64,000 nt of DNA from Tigriopus japonicus (GCA_010645155.1 CM021314.1:3872746-3936745); one strand, 5' to 3'; shown: positions 1 through 9,774, counted from the stretch's first letter. The notes: generated by a model not told the origin, from the letters alone. Program-made: numbers and translations.

Positions 1-1256
1 TTCATTTGATGCATGGGTTTGAGTGACCCAAAGAGTTTGGGTTTTGCAAACAATTTTTTTTCGCGATTTTCGAGACTGCAAGAGTCTGAGAGCTCCTAAA
101 TTGACATCTAAAATTCGCAAAAAAAATTCGCTCATACTTGGCGTACAATGTTTATTACATGCACTAGTTCCATTGAGGGCAGAATTTTGGGTTTTTGGAA
201 GAACTTTATTTTCGTGACTTTCTAGACATGTAGGAGTCGAAAAAGTGGTGCAAAGACTTGTCTTCAAATTGGCTGAAATTTTCCACACAAGGTTTATTTC
301 TTCCATGGAGTTGGTACAGCAACACGAGTCAAGATTAGCAATTGAATTTGTATCAAATGTTATTAGTAATTAAGGAACAGACCTACCTGAAAGAAAAGAA
401 AGATGGAAAACGAGTACCTTGCGTGAAGGACAGAAACAACATCAGAAGAAAATCCAAACAAGTCCCTTCTGTAAGGAATTTGTTCAAGATATTTGGCTGT
501 GAATTGGACAAGACCATTTAGAAAGGCTTCTTAAGATGCACTTTGTTATTACGAATTCTAAAGGAAGGTCTGGAGTTAAAATTTCGATATATGAAGCCTC
601 TTCTTGCGTTGAATAGTGCAAGTTACGAGGTCTATTTGCCCAGAGCTTTTGCATTTTTGGATGCAAATAAACAAATGTCATTGGATTATAACGGACCAGA
701 TTGCTCATAGTATTGTACGTTGTTTTTTGCTTTTTACTGTTCTTTTTGGCTTAGTGTTTTAGGGACTTGATAATTTTGGTAATTTTGCGCATTTCTTTAC
801 AATTCATGGAATTGATTCGGCAACATCTCTTGGTGTGGGTGGGAAATAGTTTCAACAAGCACTCCTTAAAATTTACAAGTGTTGTATTGAAAGCAATGGA
901 ACCAGAGAAATTGGACTTCATTGATTTGCGAGTCATGCAAGGGTCGCTAATTGCAAATGGTTAAGACCACGTGGTTCAAGTTGTACTTGTGTTCATGTCT
1001 ATAAACGTGTTATTTTTAACAGTGTTTGCGACATGGTTACCGAGCACTGTGGCTTAGATTGACCTTTGGTTTCAATGATATATGACATATACTTGTGTTT
1101 CGTTCATCTTCTTGTTATGTCTTGTGTTTAGAAATGTTTGTTCAAGGAACAAATGGTATATTTGAAGAAGGAAACGAACATGAATGTTATAAAAAAAGTG
1201 TCAAGGCCAAAGTCAAGAATCAAGGCTATTCTTGTTGTCCAAGTACCTAGAGAAGG
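1..1256. other. Unassigned DNA, no gene seen
   Basis: I see no convincing gene here; the open frames are short and on both strands. Three stretches (about 50-200, 205-330 and 785-830) share diverged phrases of the type TTCATGGAATTGRTWCRGCAACA, so this may be an old degenerate repeat. This is inference from loose similarity only. Confidence 0.4.
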
Positions 1257-1285
1257 TAACCTAACCTAACCTAACCTAACCTAAC
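1257..1285 (+). repeat. Interstitial telomere-like (CCTAA)n tract
   Basis: About five and a half perfect CCTAA units, i.e. TTAGG on the minus strand, the ancestral arthropod telomere repeat. The tract is short and lies inside repeat-rich DNA, so it is interstitial and not evidence of a chromosome end. Confidence 0.85.
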
Positions 1286-1362
1286 TGACATGAAAAGTGA
1301 ACTCTTTACCCCCAGTCTTGGTCGTGTCAACCGCGGTAGCAGCAGACCTGTTCAAGACACTT

Positions 1363-2352
1363 TGAAAAAGTATCTAGATAAGATAGTATTTTCCGCAAAG
1401 TATCTAGATAAAGATAGTTTAAGATACTTTCATGAAAAAGTATCTACAGTGTAGATAAAGATACTTTAAGATACTTTTCCGAAAAAAGTATCTACATAAA
1501 GATATTTTAAGATACTTTCCCGAAAAAACTATCTAGATAAGATACTTCAAGATACTTTTCACAAAACAAATCTATATAAGATACTTCTAGATACTTTTCG
1601 TCATTATGCATAATGTCAAATTATTTGTGCATTATGCACATTGAAAGTGGATGCATTATACCTGTTAAGACTTGAGAGTGGACGAATTATGCGCATTGAG
1701 AGTGGATGCATTATGCACCCTTCCTCAAAGTGGATAATGAATGCATCCTCAGATTCCTCACTCAATGTGCATAATGTGTCCACTCTCAAGTCTCAACATG
1801 CATAATGTATCCACTTTCAATGTACATAATGCACAAGTAATTTGACATTATGCAATATGAAGAAAATTATCTAGAAGTGTCTTATCTATATACTTTTTGG
1901 GAAAATGCATAATGCATACTAAACAATGCATAATGGATGCTTTAACACAAAAGATTGAGAGAACACATTATCTGGATAAAGATAGTTCAAGGTAGTTTTC
2001 CAAAAAAAGTATCTAGATAAAAATATTGCAAGATAGTTTTCCGAAAAAAGTATCTAGATAAAGATACTTTAAGATACCTTCCCGAAAAAAGTATCTAGAT
2101 AAAAATAGTTCAAGATAGTTTTCCGAAAAAAGTATCAGATAAAGATACTTTAAGATACCTTCCCGAAAAAGGTATCTAGTTAAAGATACTTTAAGATACT
2201 TTCCCGAAAAAAGTATCTAGATAAAGATACTTTAAGATACTTTCCCGAAAAAAGTATCTAGATAAAGATACTTTAAGATACTTTCCCGAAAAAAGTATCT
2301 ATATAAAGATAAAAGATAAACTATCTTTTATCTTTATCTTTTATCTAGATAA
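1363..2352. repeat. 41-bp satellite rich in short palindromes
   Basis: Imperfect tandem units whose core reads GTATCTAGATAAAGATAC followed by TTTAAGATAC and TTTCCCGAAAAAA, about 41 bp each. Regular copies run from about 1995 to 2310 and diverged ones from 1363 to 1600. Each unit contains AGTATCT and AGATACT, so single units can fold as hairpins. The array ends in an A/T-rich inverted repeat of AAAGATAAAAGATA at about 2312-2352. Confidence 0.8.
1571..1895. repeat. Large imperfect inverted repeat (palindrome)
   Basis: A left arm (about 1571-1715) and a right arm (about 1760-1895) are reverse complements with scattered mismatches. For example GCATAATGTCAAATTA at 1609 is mirrored by TAATTTGACATTATGC near 1840. 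Both arms carry the phrases GTGCATTATGCACATTG and ACTTGAGAGTGGA. It sits inside the 41-bp satellite and could be a foldback element; I see no coding sequence in it. Confidence 0.75.
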
Positions 2353-2359
2353 GATAATT

Positions 2360-3099
2360 GAACAGGTCTGGGTAGTAGGCATTTAACCCTTAATGGTGTG
2401 GGAAAGTTTCGTTGACATTTCCAGAACATTGAGTACGTGGAGTACGTACAATACATGATTGAAATGCGTAGAGTACTTTCAGAATGTGCAGGAAGGCATT
2501 GGAATTTTTTTAAATACATGGAATACGAACGTGCTACAGTGGAAAGTCACATAGTGGGGCGTTGTTGTCAAGTAGTTTTCAACTTGTTTCCTTGTCAGGA
2601 GGACTTGTGACTTTGTTCCGGTAGTAAACAGGTGCTTTTAAAACAGTAGTTTTCTTGACATGGCCATTCTTTGGTATTTTCGTTTGTGTGCACCGATTTT
2701 CCAACTTTGTTTCTGGTAAAATTGACGCCTTGGGCCGTTTTTGGTGGGCAAACTTGACATACAATTGATTTAAACAACACAATTTTCAATTTGCCTCTAA
2801 AGATGGCGCAGTGTTTTCGCTTCTGACAGTAGTTTGGTTTGTGAATGTCAAATCTTAGTGCAAATGCCACTTTGTAGAGGCTTCTAATTGTGCATTCATT
2901 TTTGGAAGGCTCTATTGCGCATTGCTCCTTGATTTATTTTCCTCAATTTTGCCCTAAATATTATTTGTGACAAGACCATTCGATGAAATATTTATTTTTC
3001 CTTCAAACAGAATTCAATTCCAGATACTTTGAATTTTTGCTACTTTCTACCTTGGTGATTGTTCATCACTTTTTGTCCTGGAAATTACGTGTATTTTGC
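2360..3099 (+). other. Probable 5' leader of non-LTR element A
   Basis: No gene is seen. By position this is upstream flank and 5' UTR of the element whose ORF1 starts at 3100. I could not place the element's 5' boundary. The ORF1 frame is open back to 2983, but those 39 codons have no counterpart in the related ORF1 at 27419. Confidence 0.4.
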
Positions 3100-4107
3100 A
3101 TGATGGTTGAAGACCTAATGCAACAACTTGACCCTCACCTTAGTTCAGACCTTGCTGGTAATGTGAAGTGCTGTTTGAGGTTAGTCCTGGAGAATAGCCA
3201 TACTGGAAGGTATGGCACTAATACCATCCATGATGCATTGTTGGCCCTCGCTGGTGCCGTCAAGTCCGTTTTGAGCAAAGTAATAGTTGCAGATGTGCCT
3301 TTGGCGGCAGACCAAGCTTGCCTCCCAACAAAGTCCACCGATTGTGAAAACATAATATCACGTTCAAGTAACTCCAAAGAGACAGAATCATCCTCTCCAC
3401 TATCATCTACCCCAGTCAATGCCCAGGCTGGGCCTGAGCCCAGTTGCCCTAATGATCTGCGGGTAGAATGCCCCACAGTGCTTCGATATCGTTCTAGTTC
3501 ATTGCCAAACCTCTCACCACCGGACTCATTTATGGGGGGCAGAGATTGGGAAACCAATCAATCCCCTCTGAAACCTACATACCCTGCCAAAGATAAAGCC
3601 AAACCCGAATCTGACCGGTCTAGCACCAACATTTGCAAGACCCATCTCAGGAAAAAGTGCAGAATTAAGAACTGTACTTCCGAACACCCTGCGTGGTGCC
3701 CTATTGCCAAGGAGCACGGTCTGAGGAGATTTAACTCAAAGGGTTGCCAAGCATCTCAGTGCTCTTTCTTCCATCCTCGGTTCTGTATCCGTTCCATGAA
3801 GGATAAATCGTGTTTCAAAGCTAAATGCCCGTTTGTTCACCTGCCTGGTACACAAAGATTAAGACCAACCACAACTTGTACAACTGATTCCCAACCCCGG
3901 AAACGGAAAACTCAGATGTCTCGGGTCCCAAACCCTTGGGCCAAAGATGGACACTTTTTGCGGCCAAGCCCTTGGTCGTACCAAGCCCCAACTCCCCTCA
4001 ATAATTCCTTGAATCCCAATCATACTTCGGCTAGTTTTTTAGCGATTATGAGCCTGATGGAGTTAATGTTACTCAAGGGCAATCATTCGAGGGTTCAAAC
4101 AACCTAG
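3100..4107 (+). CDS. Non-LTR retrotransposon A, ORF1 with three CCCH zinc fingers
   Basis: A 335-residue nucleic-acid-binding protein, the presumed RNA-packaging partner of the downstream endonuclease/reverse transcriptase. I start it at the ATGATGG at 3100 because the related ORF1 at 27419 starts at the same ATGATGG with matching residues after it. The N-terminal ~90 residues look helical; a Ser/Pro-rich linker follows; residues about 179-247 hold three CCCH-type fingers (C-x7-C-x4-C-x3-H, a longer second finger, then C-x8-C-x4-C-x3-H), with the signatures EHPAWC, FFHPRFC and FVH-x2-GTQR. The C-terminus is basic and Pro-rich. It is intact. Near its end it contains TTTTTTA in the phase needed for -1 frameshifting into ORF2, which starts 14 nt after its stop. 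That this finger arrangement is an ORF1 module is inferred from position and from the second copy in element C. Confidence 0.85.
   Translation: MMVEDLMQQLDPHLSSDLAGNVKCCLRLVLENSHTGRYGTNTIHDALLALAGAVKSVLSKVIVADVPLAADQACLPTKSTDCENIISRSSNSKETESSSPLSSTPVNAQAGPEPSCPNDLRVECPTVLRYRSSSLPNLSPPDSFMGGRDWETNQSPLKPTYPAKDKAKPESDRSSTNICKTHLRKKCRIKNCTSEHPAWCPIAKEHGLRRFNSKGCQASQCSFFHPRFCIRSMKDKSCFKAKCPFVHLPGTQRLRPTTTCTTDSQPRKRKTQMSRVPNPWAKDGHFLRPSPWSYQAPTPLNNSLNPNHTSASFLAIMSLMELMLLKGNHSRVQTT
4035..4041 (+). promoter_or_regulatory. Candidate -1 ribosomal frameshift site U UUU UUA
   Basis: ORF1 codons here are AGT TTT TTA, giving the heptamer T TTT TTA in the required X XXY YYZ phase, the same heptamer used by HIV-1. 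The -1 frame has its last stop (TAG) at 4032-4034, immediately before it, and is then open without a break into ORF2. The ORF1 stop is at 4105-4107, and a GAGGGT/ACCCTC pairing spans that stop. Function is inferred. Confidence 0.6.
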
Positions 4108-4121
4108 GACCCTCCACATCA

Positions 4122-7100
4122 ATGCCTACTCACCCCATCTCTCCTCCTCAGGACAAAATGTCATCATCTAACTCGTATCAAGCCGACAAAAATCCATCAA
4201 GCTCGCACCTCAGATGTAATGGCTACTTCACCGCTCTCTCATGGAACATACGACGAGGCCTTTTAACCAAAGAATTAGAAATTCAATCCTGTTTACAATC
4301 GTTCAACGTTGGCATATGTTTCCTCCTAGAAGTGGATATTAGCAAAGATGTTGGACTTGGCTTATCTAACTTCGCTGGCTACAAAGTGATCACCCCTTCT
4401 ACTGACGAGATGACGGCAAATATCAGAGTGTTGGCCTTGATCCATCCTACAATTTTGTCCAGTCATAAAGTTAGGAAAGACTTAATGTCCCCCTCAACGC
4501 AATCAATCTGGATTGAGACCGATTGTGGATATAAACAAGACACCACTCTGTTTGGAGGCTATTACCGAGAATGGGGCAAAGCTGAAGAAAGGTGTCTGGA
4601 GTCTCAGAATCGTAGGTTGGATATTTTTCTGGAGCAAATGGAGCGGGCAAGTGCCTCCTCACCAAGAACTATCATCATGTCTGACATGAATATTGACTAT
4701 AACAAATGGGACTCTCCTGGATACCATTTAGCCCCCCTCGCCCGCAACCTGGCAAATGCACTTTGCCAGAGTGATCTTTGCCTTCTGCCTCTTGGGGACA
4801 CCTTCACATACAGGCGTGAAGAATCCCCTGGGAACATGATCACGAAAACGTCGGCCATTGATCATGTATATGTCAGCAATAGGCTCGCAGTTCATGGTCA
4901 CGGATGCCTAACCAACTCCCTAAGTGATCACTCCCCTATCTTCATCCAAGTCGGCAACGGCCGTTCAACACAAAGAGTGAAAAAAGTGCTCTGGAAGCGA
5001 ACATTCAAATCCCTCTCCACATCATTATTCAACAAATCTCTTTCCTCATGGGATTGGGGTCCTATGTACGGAATGGATCTGAACGAAATGACGGAATACT
5101 TTTGTCATGCAGTTCGAACATCCCTTGACGAGTGCGCCCCGTTAAGGAAGATCGTCATTTCTGATAAATATCGATTTGGGTTAAGCATCACCTCAAAAAC
5201 CTTAATCAACGAACGCGATTCTGCGTTCAAGCGCTCCCAGGAGGATCGATACAATGACGATCTCTGGGCTCATTACAAGACCCTGAGAAATAAGACACAA
5301 CGCCAAGTCAAAAGTGACACCAAAAGCCATTTCATCAAAACCGCACTTGAGCACCCAAGTGACAGTGGCAAACTATGGAAATTGGTGAACAATGTGCTCT
5401 CCCTTGGGTCAGACAATATTGAAGTCGAGGTAAATGGGAAAGTCACCTCAGATCCTGGTCCTTTGAGCAAGGCCTTTAATCTCTTCTTTAAAGAAAAAAT
5501 TGAATCCCTAAGGGAAAGGATTGACACATCTAGGAAGAAATCTCCCCTACACAAATTACAATCCACCCGTGGCCAATGGAGCTCATTTGGAATCACTCCT
5601 TTAGTACCGGAACAAGTAACCAACATTGTACTATCAATGAAAAAGAAGGGGCCTGGGTCCGATGGCATACCTATGTTGTCTTTGCAAAAAGGAATCTCTG
5701 TGCTATCTGAGCCTCTGACAACACTCATAAACAAGTCCTTCTCATCTGCATCATTCCCTAATCAACTGAAAGTTGCTCGAGTCTTGCCTGTTTACAAGAA
5801 AAAAGACTCTAGAAAATCCCTGAGTAGCTACCGTCCCATCTCCATCCTTTCGGCGGTCTCCAAAGTTCTTGAAAAAGCCGCACAGATCCAGATCTCGAGA
5901 CATTGTGAGTTGGAAAAAATATTGCCGAACTCCCAACACGGATTCAGGCCGTACAGGTCCACAACCACGGCACTCATGGACTTAACGTGGCGGCTGGATA
6001 CCGCCCGTCATCTAGGACTCTTCTCGCTGCTTGCAACATATGATCTAAGCGCAGCCTTTGATTGCATTGATAACGGGATCCTGGACCAAAAGCTAGAGGT
6101 CTATGGGTTCAACCAGATTACCAGGGGCTGGATAAAGTCGTTCCTTAGTGAGAGGAAACAGAAAGTCTCCATTCAATCCGTTGAGTCCTCCGAGCTGGAC
6201 TTAGAAGTAGGCAGCCCGCAAGGATCCGTCCTCTCCCCTCTCCTCTTCACCATCCTCATTGCTGATTTGGAGATGTGGCTAGAGAAGTGCAGCATAGTTA
6301 CATACGCTGATGACACGACAATTTGGAGCTCTAGCCAGAACATCTTTGAAGCCAAGAGGGATGTTGAGGTTGACTCTGAAAATGTTCTTTCCTTCATGGC
6401 CTCCAATGGCCTCGTGGCAAACCCCTCCAAGACAGATGCCATCATTATATCTCGGTCAAGAGTCAAGCATAGTGTTAACAGTGTTAATATTGCTGGACAT
6501 CTAATCCCAATATCAGACTCTGTAACCCTCCTCGGTGTGATTTTTGATAGTAACCTCTCATGGAATTTGCAATTCAAATCACTGATTTGTCAACTTCGCC
6601 AAAGCCTGGGACTACTAAGACGACTTCTTCATTGGGTGCCTCGGGACAAAATTGGGCCTTTTGTTGAAGGACTCATGCTATCTAGGCTACGCTACTGCCT
6701 ACCAGTCTTCGGATCAGCTCGAATCTCGGAGGATCAGCCTAAAAGTGGGCTTATGTGCCAAGTGCAAACGGTGCTAAACGATCTAATGCGCCTGGTAGCC
6801 AAGAAGAATAGAATGGATAAAGTTAGCACCAAGGAGCTCATGTCTATTACTCGCATACCCTCAGCTAATCACCTGTGTGCGGAAGGGCTTTTAATGGAGT
6901 TGTACCGATCCGAAAAACAGATGTTGGATTTAAGCGCTATTCTCAGTGCCCGATCTAAACCTCATCAAATGGAGCTCAGAGGCGATAACCTTAATTTGAG
7001 CGAGTCTCTCCCTAAACATCATGGGGGTATCGATCTAAGTTCTGGAATATTCTTGTGGAATGAAGTCATCCATCACCATAAAATTAGTAATAATTTGTCC

Positions 7101-7166
7101 GATTTCTTCAGTTTAAACTCAGCGAAAAAGGAATTTAAACGCGTGATATTGTCAATACCTATCTGA
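4122..7166 (+). CDS. Non-LTR retrotransposon A, ORF2 endonuclease-reverse transcriptase
   Basis: An intact 1014-residue replication protein. The N-terminal part (about residues 37-280) is an APE-type endonuclease that nicks the target: SWNIRRG supplies the catalytic Asn, then LLEVD, MSDMNID, AIDHVY and LSDHSPIF. The reverse transcriptase follows, with GSDGIP, the SYRPIS block, HGFR, YDLSAAFD (motif A), GSPQGSVLSPLLF (motif B) and the catalytic YADD at residues 728-731. The C-terminal domain carries a Leu/Arg-rich tail and an FLWNEV-type segment. Its nearest relative in the window is the ORF2 of element B, which shares the N/D-IRRG, HP and Y/F-YREW motifs. It has no in-frame stop, so it may be young, although a 5' promoter, tail and target duplication were not found. 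It can start at the ATG at 4122 by reinitiation or be made as an ORF1 fusion by frameshifting. Confidence 0.92.
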   Translation: MPTHPISPPQDKMSSSNSYQADKNPSSSHLRCNGYFTALSWNIRRGLLTKELEIQSCLQSFNVGICFLLEVDISKDVGLGLSNFAGYKVITPSTDEMTANIRVLALIHPTILSSHKVRKDLMSPSTQSIWIETDCGYKQDTTLFGGYYREWGKAEERCLESQNRRLDIFLEQMERASASSPRTIIMSDMNIDYNKWDSPGYHLAPLARNLANALCQSDLCLLPLGDTFTYRREESPGNMITKTSAIDHVYVSNRLAVHGHGCLTNSLSDHSPIFIQVGNGRSTQRVKKVLWKRTFKSLSTSLFNKSLSSWDWGPMYGMDLNEMTEYFCHAVRTSLDECAPLRKIVISDKYRFGLSITSKTLINERDSAFKRSQEDRYNDDLWAHYKTLRNKTQRQVKSDTKSHFIKTALEHPSDSGKLWKLVNNVLSLGSDNIEVEVNGKVTSDPGPLSKAFNLFFKEKIESLRERIDTSRKKSPLHKLQSTRGQWSSFGITPLVPEQVTNIVLSMKKKGPGSDGIPMLSLQKGISVLSEPLTTLINKSFSSASFPNQLKVARVLPVYKKKDSRKSLSSYRPISILSAVSKVLEKAAQIQISRHCELEKILPNSQHGFRPYRSTTTALMDLTWRLDTARHLGLFSLLATYDLSAAFDCIDNGILDQKLEVYGFNQITRGWIKSFLSERKQKVSIQSVESSELDLEVGSPQGSVLSPLLFTILIADLEMWLEKCSIVTYADDTTIWSSSQNIFEAKRDVEVDSENVLSFMASNGLVANPSKTDAIIISRSRVKHSVNSVNIAGHLIPISDSVTLLGVIFDSNLSWNLQFKSLICQLRQSLGLLRRLLHWVPRDKIGPFVEGLMLSRLRYCLPVFGSARISEDQPKSGLMCQVQTVLNDLMRLVAKKNRMDKVSTKELMSITRIPSANHLCAEGLLMELYRSEKQMLDLSAILSARSKPHQMELRGDNLNLSESLPKHHGGIDLSSGIFLWNEVIHHHKISNNLSDFFSLNSAKKEFKRVILSIPI

Positions 7167-7560
7167 CACTTCTAGGTAAAACCCTTGTTCTCAATACTAT
7201 TGCCAAAAAAGTGATTACTTTCACTGAAAATACAAGACATACATACATCAAAACAGTCAAGAAATTAAAGAAAAGTGGAAGTGTTAAAAAATTTTTCCGA
7301 GCCCTATTTATTAGTTACAATCATAATATACTGTGTATAATGTAGATGTTAAGAAATATGACACTTTTGATGATCAGGGCCATTGTTTAGCCTTGGGAAG
7401 GCAATGCATCTGCAAGTATGGTCAAGGTTTAACTTTTTACCAACTTTTATTTTATTCCTTATCCATTAGTTTAAGTTATTTTTGAGCACACTCATTTGTT
7501 TTACTTTTTAGTGACATGCTTGGCATTGCATTTTGGCCACGCTCTCCTTAATCACGGCTT
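7167..7560 (+). other. 3' UTR / 3' boundary region of element A
   Basis: A/T-rich, non-coding, directly after the ORF2 stop. No poly(A) or microsatellite tail was recognised, so the exact 3' end of the element and its junction with the rDNA-like DNA cannot be fixed. Confidence 0.4.
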
Positions 7561-8155
7561 ATGTTATGGTGTAGCGCGCCTTTCGCTCTGGTTTGGATTG
7601 ATTCTTTTTTGAGGTGCACCTTTGTGCGTCTGAAATCTACCCCCATTTGCTGCGAGATAAAATCTGAGAGTTTCCTCTTGTAAAAATTTTGAGAGTTCGT
7701 GCGTCCTTCCTGAACTTGTGTGTCGCTGGACGCACCCTCTTATTGGTCTCTCGAAAGGGAAGAGGGGAATGGCGCTGCCTTGCGAGTCTGTTCCTTTGCC
7801 TGGAGCACGAGTGAGAGCCGTCACCTGGCTGTTTGCTGAGTTGAGGGTGAATGCAATCGGTTCGAATCGAGTGTTGCCTTGAGTGTCTTTGCTGTCCGAG
7901 TGAGAGCGTTTGCCACTCGGTGTTAAGCACGTGAATAGGCCCGAGAGGTCTAGTCGGACGGCGAATGTTCGTCCATTGACGGTCGCTTCTGAGAGTGACG
8001 TTGGAAATCCAAGCTGGATTGGTTATTTGCCGTTGGCCCAAACGATGGCTGTTCGGAGTTGCGAAGACTGAGGAAATGGGTGTTGCATAAGAAAACTTTT
8101 CGCGCACGCCAGGCTGGTTTGCATGATTCTTCCCGACCGTATTTCACTGTACAAT
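7561..8155 (+). other. Probable rDNA 5' external transcribed spacer fragment
   Basis: This stretch is more G/C-rich than its neighbours, has no credible ORF, and lies directly against a sequence that begins like the 5' end of 18S rRNA. By position it should be the 5' ETS (or spacer) of a displaced ribosomal unit. ETS sequence is not conserved, so this rests on adjacency alone. Confidence 0.5.
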
Positions 8156-8815
8156 TACCTGGTTGATCTTGCCATTAATCAATATGCTTGTACAAGAACA
8201 AGACGCATTAAGATGAAGCTGCGAACGGCTCATTAAAACACACCTCATATACAAAAGTTTGTCAGTTACTTGGATAACTGCGGCAATTTTTGAAGCTACT
8301 TCATGTCTTACCAATAACTTCACTAACGGACTTTTAAGGTTGCGTGAGTCTAAAACGAGGTACTTACGCAACAGTTTGCTTTGTCTGTAAATACTACGTT
8401 TTTTGTTGTGGAAGTTGTTTTGGTATTTTGTACTCGCACAAGCTTCGGGGAAATATCATTCACTAAACCTTTCCTTGACGGTGTACTTATCCGAAAGCTA
8501 CTTGAAGCGTCTGAGCAATCTGCACACTCGTGTCTGAACGATACCAAAGTCATCATGATTAACTGATTAACTGGCCTTTCAGTCTAGTTCGTGTCTGGGT
8601 TATTGAAACGGGTTTAAAAGTGTCTTGGACCTCTCCAAGGTCATGGGGACTTTCGGTAGTGCGTGCTAGGTTCCACATCTGAGGCTAGTTTTTTAAGACG
8701 CAAAGATCGATCTTAAGATCGTACTTTAGTACTGTAAGTTCGATCTTGAGATCGATCTTTGCGCTTAAAAAACTAGCCTCTGATTACGGTGCCAGCGTCA
8801 AAATTCCCAATGTGT
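8156..8815 (+). pseudogene. Broken 18S rRNA 5' region
   Basis: The segment opens with TACCTGGTTGATCTTGCC, the conserved start of 18S rRNA with one change, then ATATGCTTGT. Next come GCGAACGGCTCATTAAA, ACTTGGATAACTGCGG and a CATG/TTAC/GACTT block matching the region after helix 6. Near 8600-8680, GGTTATTGAAACGGG and CCACATCTGAGG resemble the GGTTATGACGGGTAACGG and CCACATCTAAGG blocks. After the hairpin, GGTGCCAGC and AATTCC resemble the 530-loop region. Indels and substitutions throughout, including loss of the block between CTTGT and ACAAG, make it a pseudogene. Conserved blocks are from memory of eukaryotic 18S; the 5' 200 nt are certain, the part after 8330 less so. Confidence 0.75.
8681..8780. 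repeat. Near-perfect 100-nt hairpin inside the 18S pseudogene
   Basis: Left arm starts GAGGCTAGTTTTTTAAG and right arm ends CTTAAAAAACTAGCCTC. The arms pair over about 48 nt each with one single-base bulge and a few mismatches; GATCGATCTTAAGATCG adds self-complementary cores near the apex. It falls between two 18S-like blocks (CCACATC and GGTGCCAGC), so it looks like an insertion or a rearrangement scar that removed about 150 nt of the rRNA sequence. No coding capacity. Confidence 0.85.
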
Positions 8816-9774
8816 CTTTCCACAAAACTTCAACATATCCCGAGCATTTCACTCAAAGTCCATGCCATTCCTCGATATTAGGTTCAAAAAAGGTTATTCA
8901 TGATACCACGTGTGTTCTGTACATTTTGCACCAACCGATTTTGAAATTGAGTGTCAGGGCTCAACCTCACGTCGTAAACAAAAACGAATCTATGGGGATA
9001 ACCTTAATCATAAGAAGAGCGACCGAAAATATTTAATTTAAAAAAAAATATTTAATTTAAATATTTTGTGTTTTTGAGCAGTTTTTAAATATTTGGAGTT
9101 TTTCTTCTAAAATTAAAGGAAAATTCCCACTTTTTATATTGAAACAGTCCAAGAATCTCCACAATTTCAGCAAATCTTTTGAAATTTTGACATAAAATCT
9201 GACCTTTCCAAAAACTGCATTGTCAAAATCTTCCAAATCATTTAAATTTTTATGACCTTTTTTGATGGGAATAGGTAAACTAAAATGGAAAACATGCGTG
9301 GAAAATAAAAAATTGATCTGCTTGACCTCAAAATTACAATGGATCTTAATCTTAAATAGAAAACCGTAACTCCAACAGGAAAGACATACGGACACTCTAG
9401 TTGGGATATTCAACGAAACCCTAGGCAATAAAATGTATTAACTAAATGTATGCAGGGTAAAAATAAGGACTGCCAAGAATAACCAATTTTAATTGCCTGG
9501 TATGAATTTTTAGCACTGAAAATTTGTTTACTAATATTTCTGCCATTCAAATATTTGGATTTTTTAACCAAAATTTTCAAAAAACCAATTTATCGCTCCA
9601 AACTCCCAACAAATTTAAATATTTTTTAAGTATTTGGTTGTAATTTAAATATTTCTTTAAATATTTTGAAAGTTTTTCCTGAAATATTATTTCAATATTT
9701 GGCTTTTAAAATTAAATAGTTTCGGCCGCTCTAATCATACGCATTTCTTAACACTGAAGGGGTCCAAGGGTCCT
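8816..9774. other. A/T-rich DNA with TTTAAATATT motifs, no gene
   Basis: Dominated by ATATTTAATTTAAATATTT-like phrases, with a small A/T palindrome at about 9026-9066. The one longer minus-strand reading frame (9057-9428) is low complexity and matches nothing I recognise. Confidence 0.5.

Noticed and set aside
2983..3099. Upstream start for ORF1 of element A
   Set aside because: The first 39 codons have no match in the related ORF1 of element C, while both share the ATGATGG start at 3100 and 27419.
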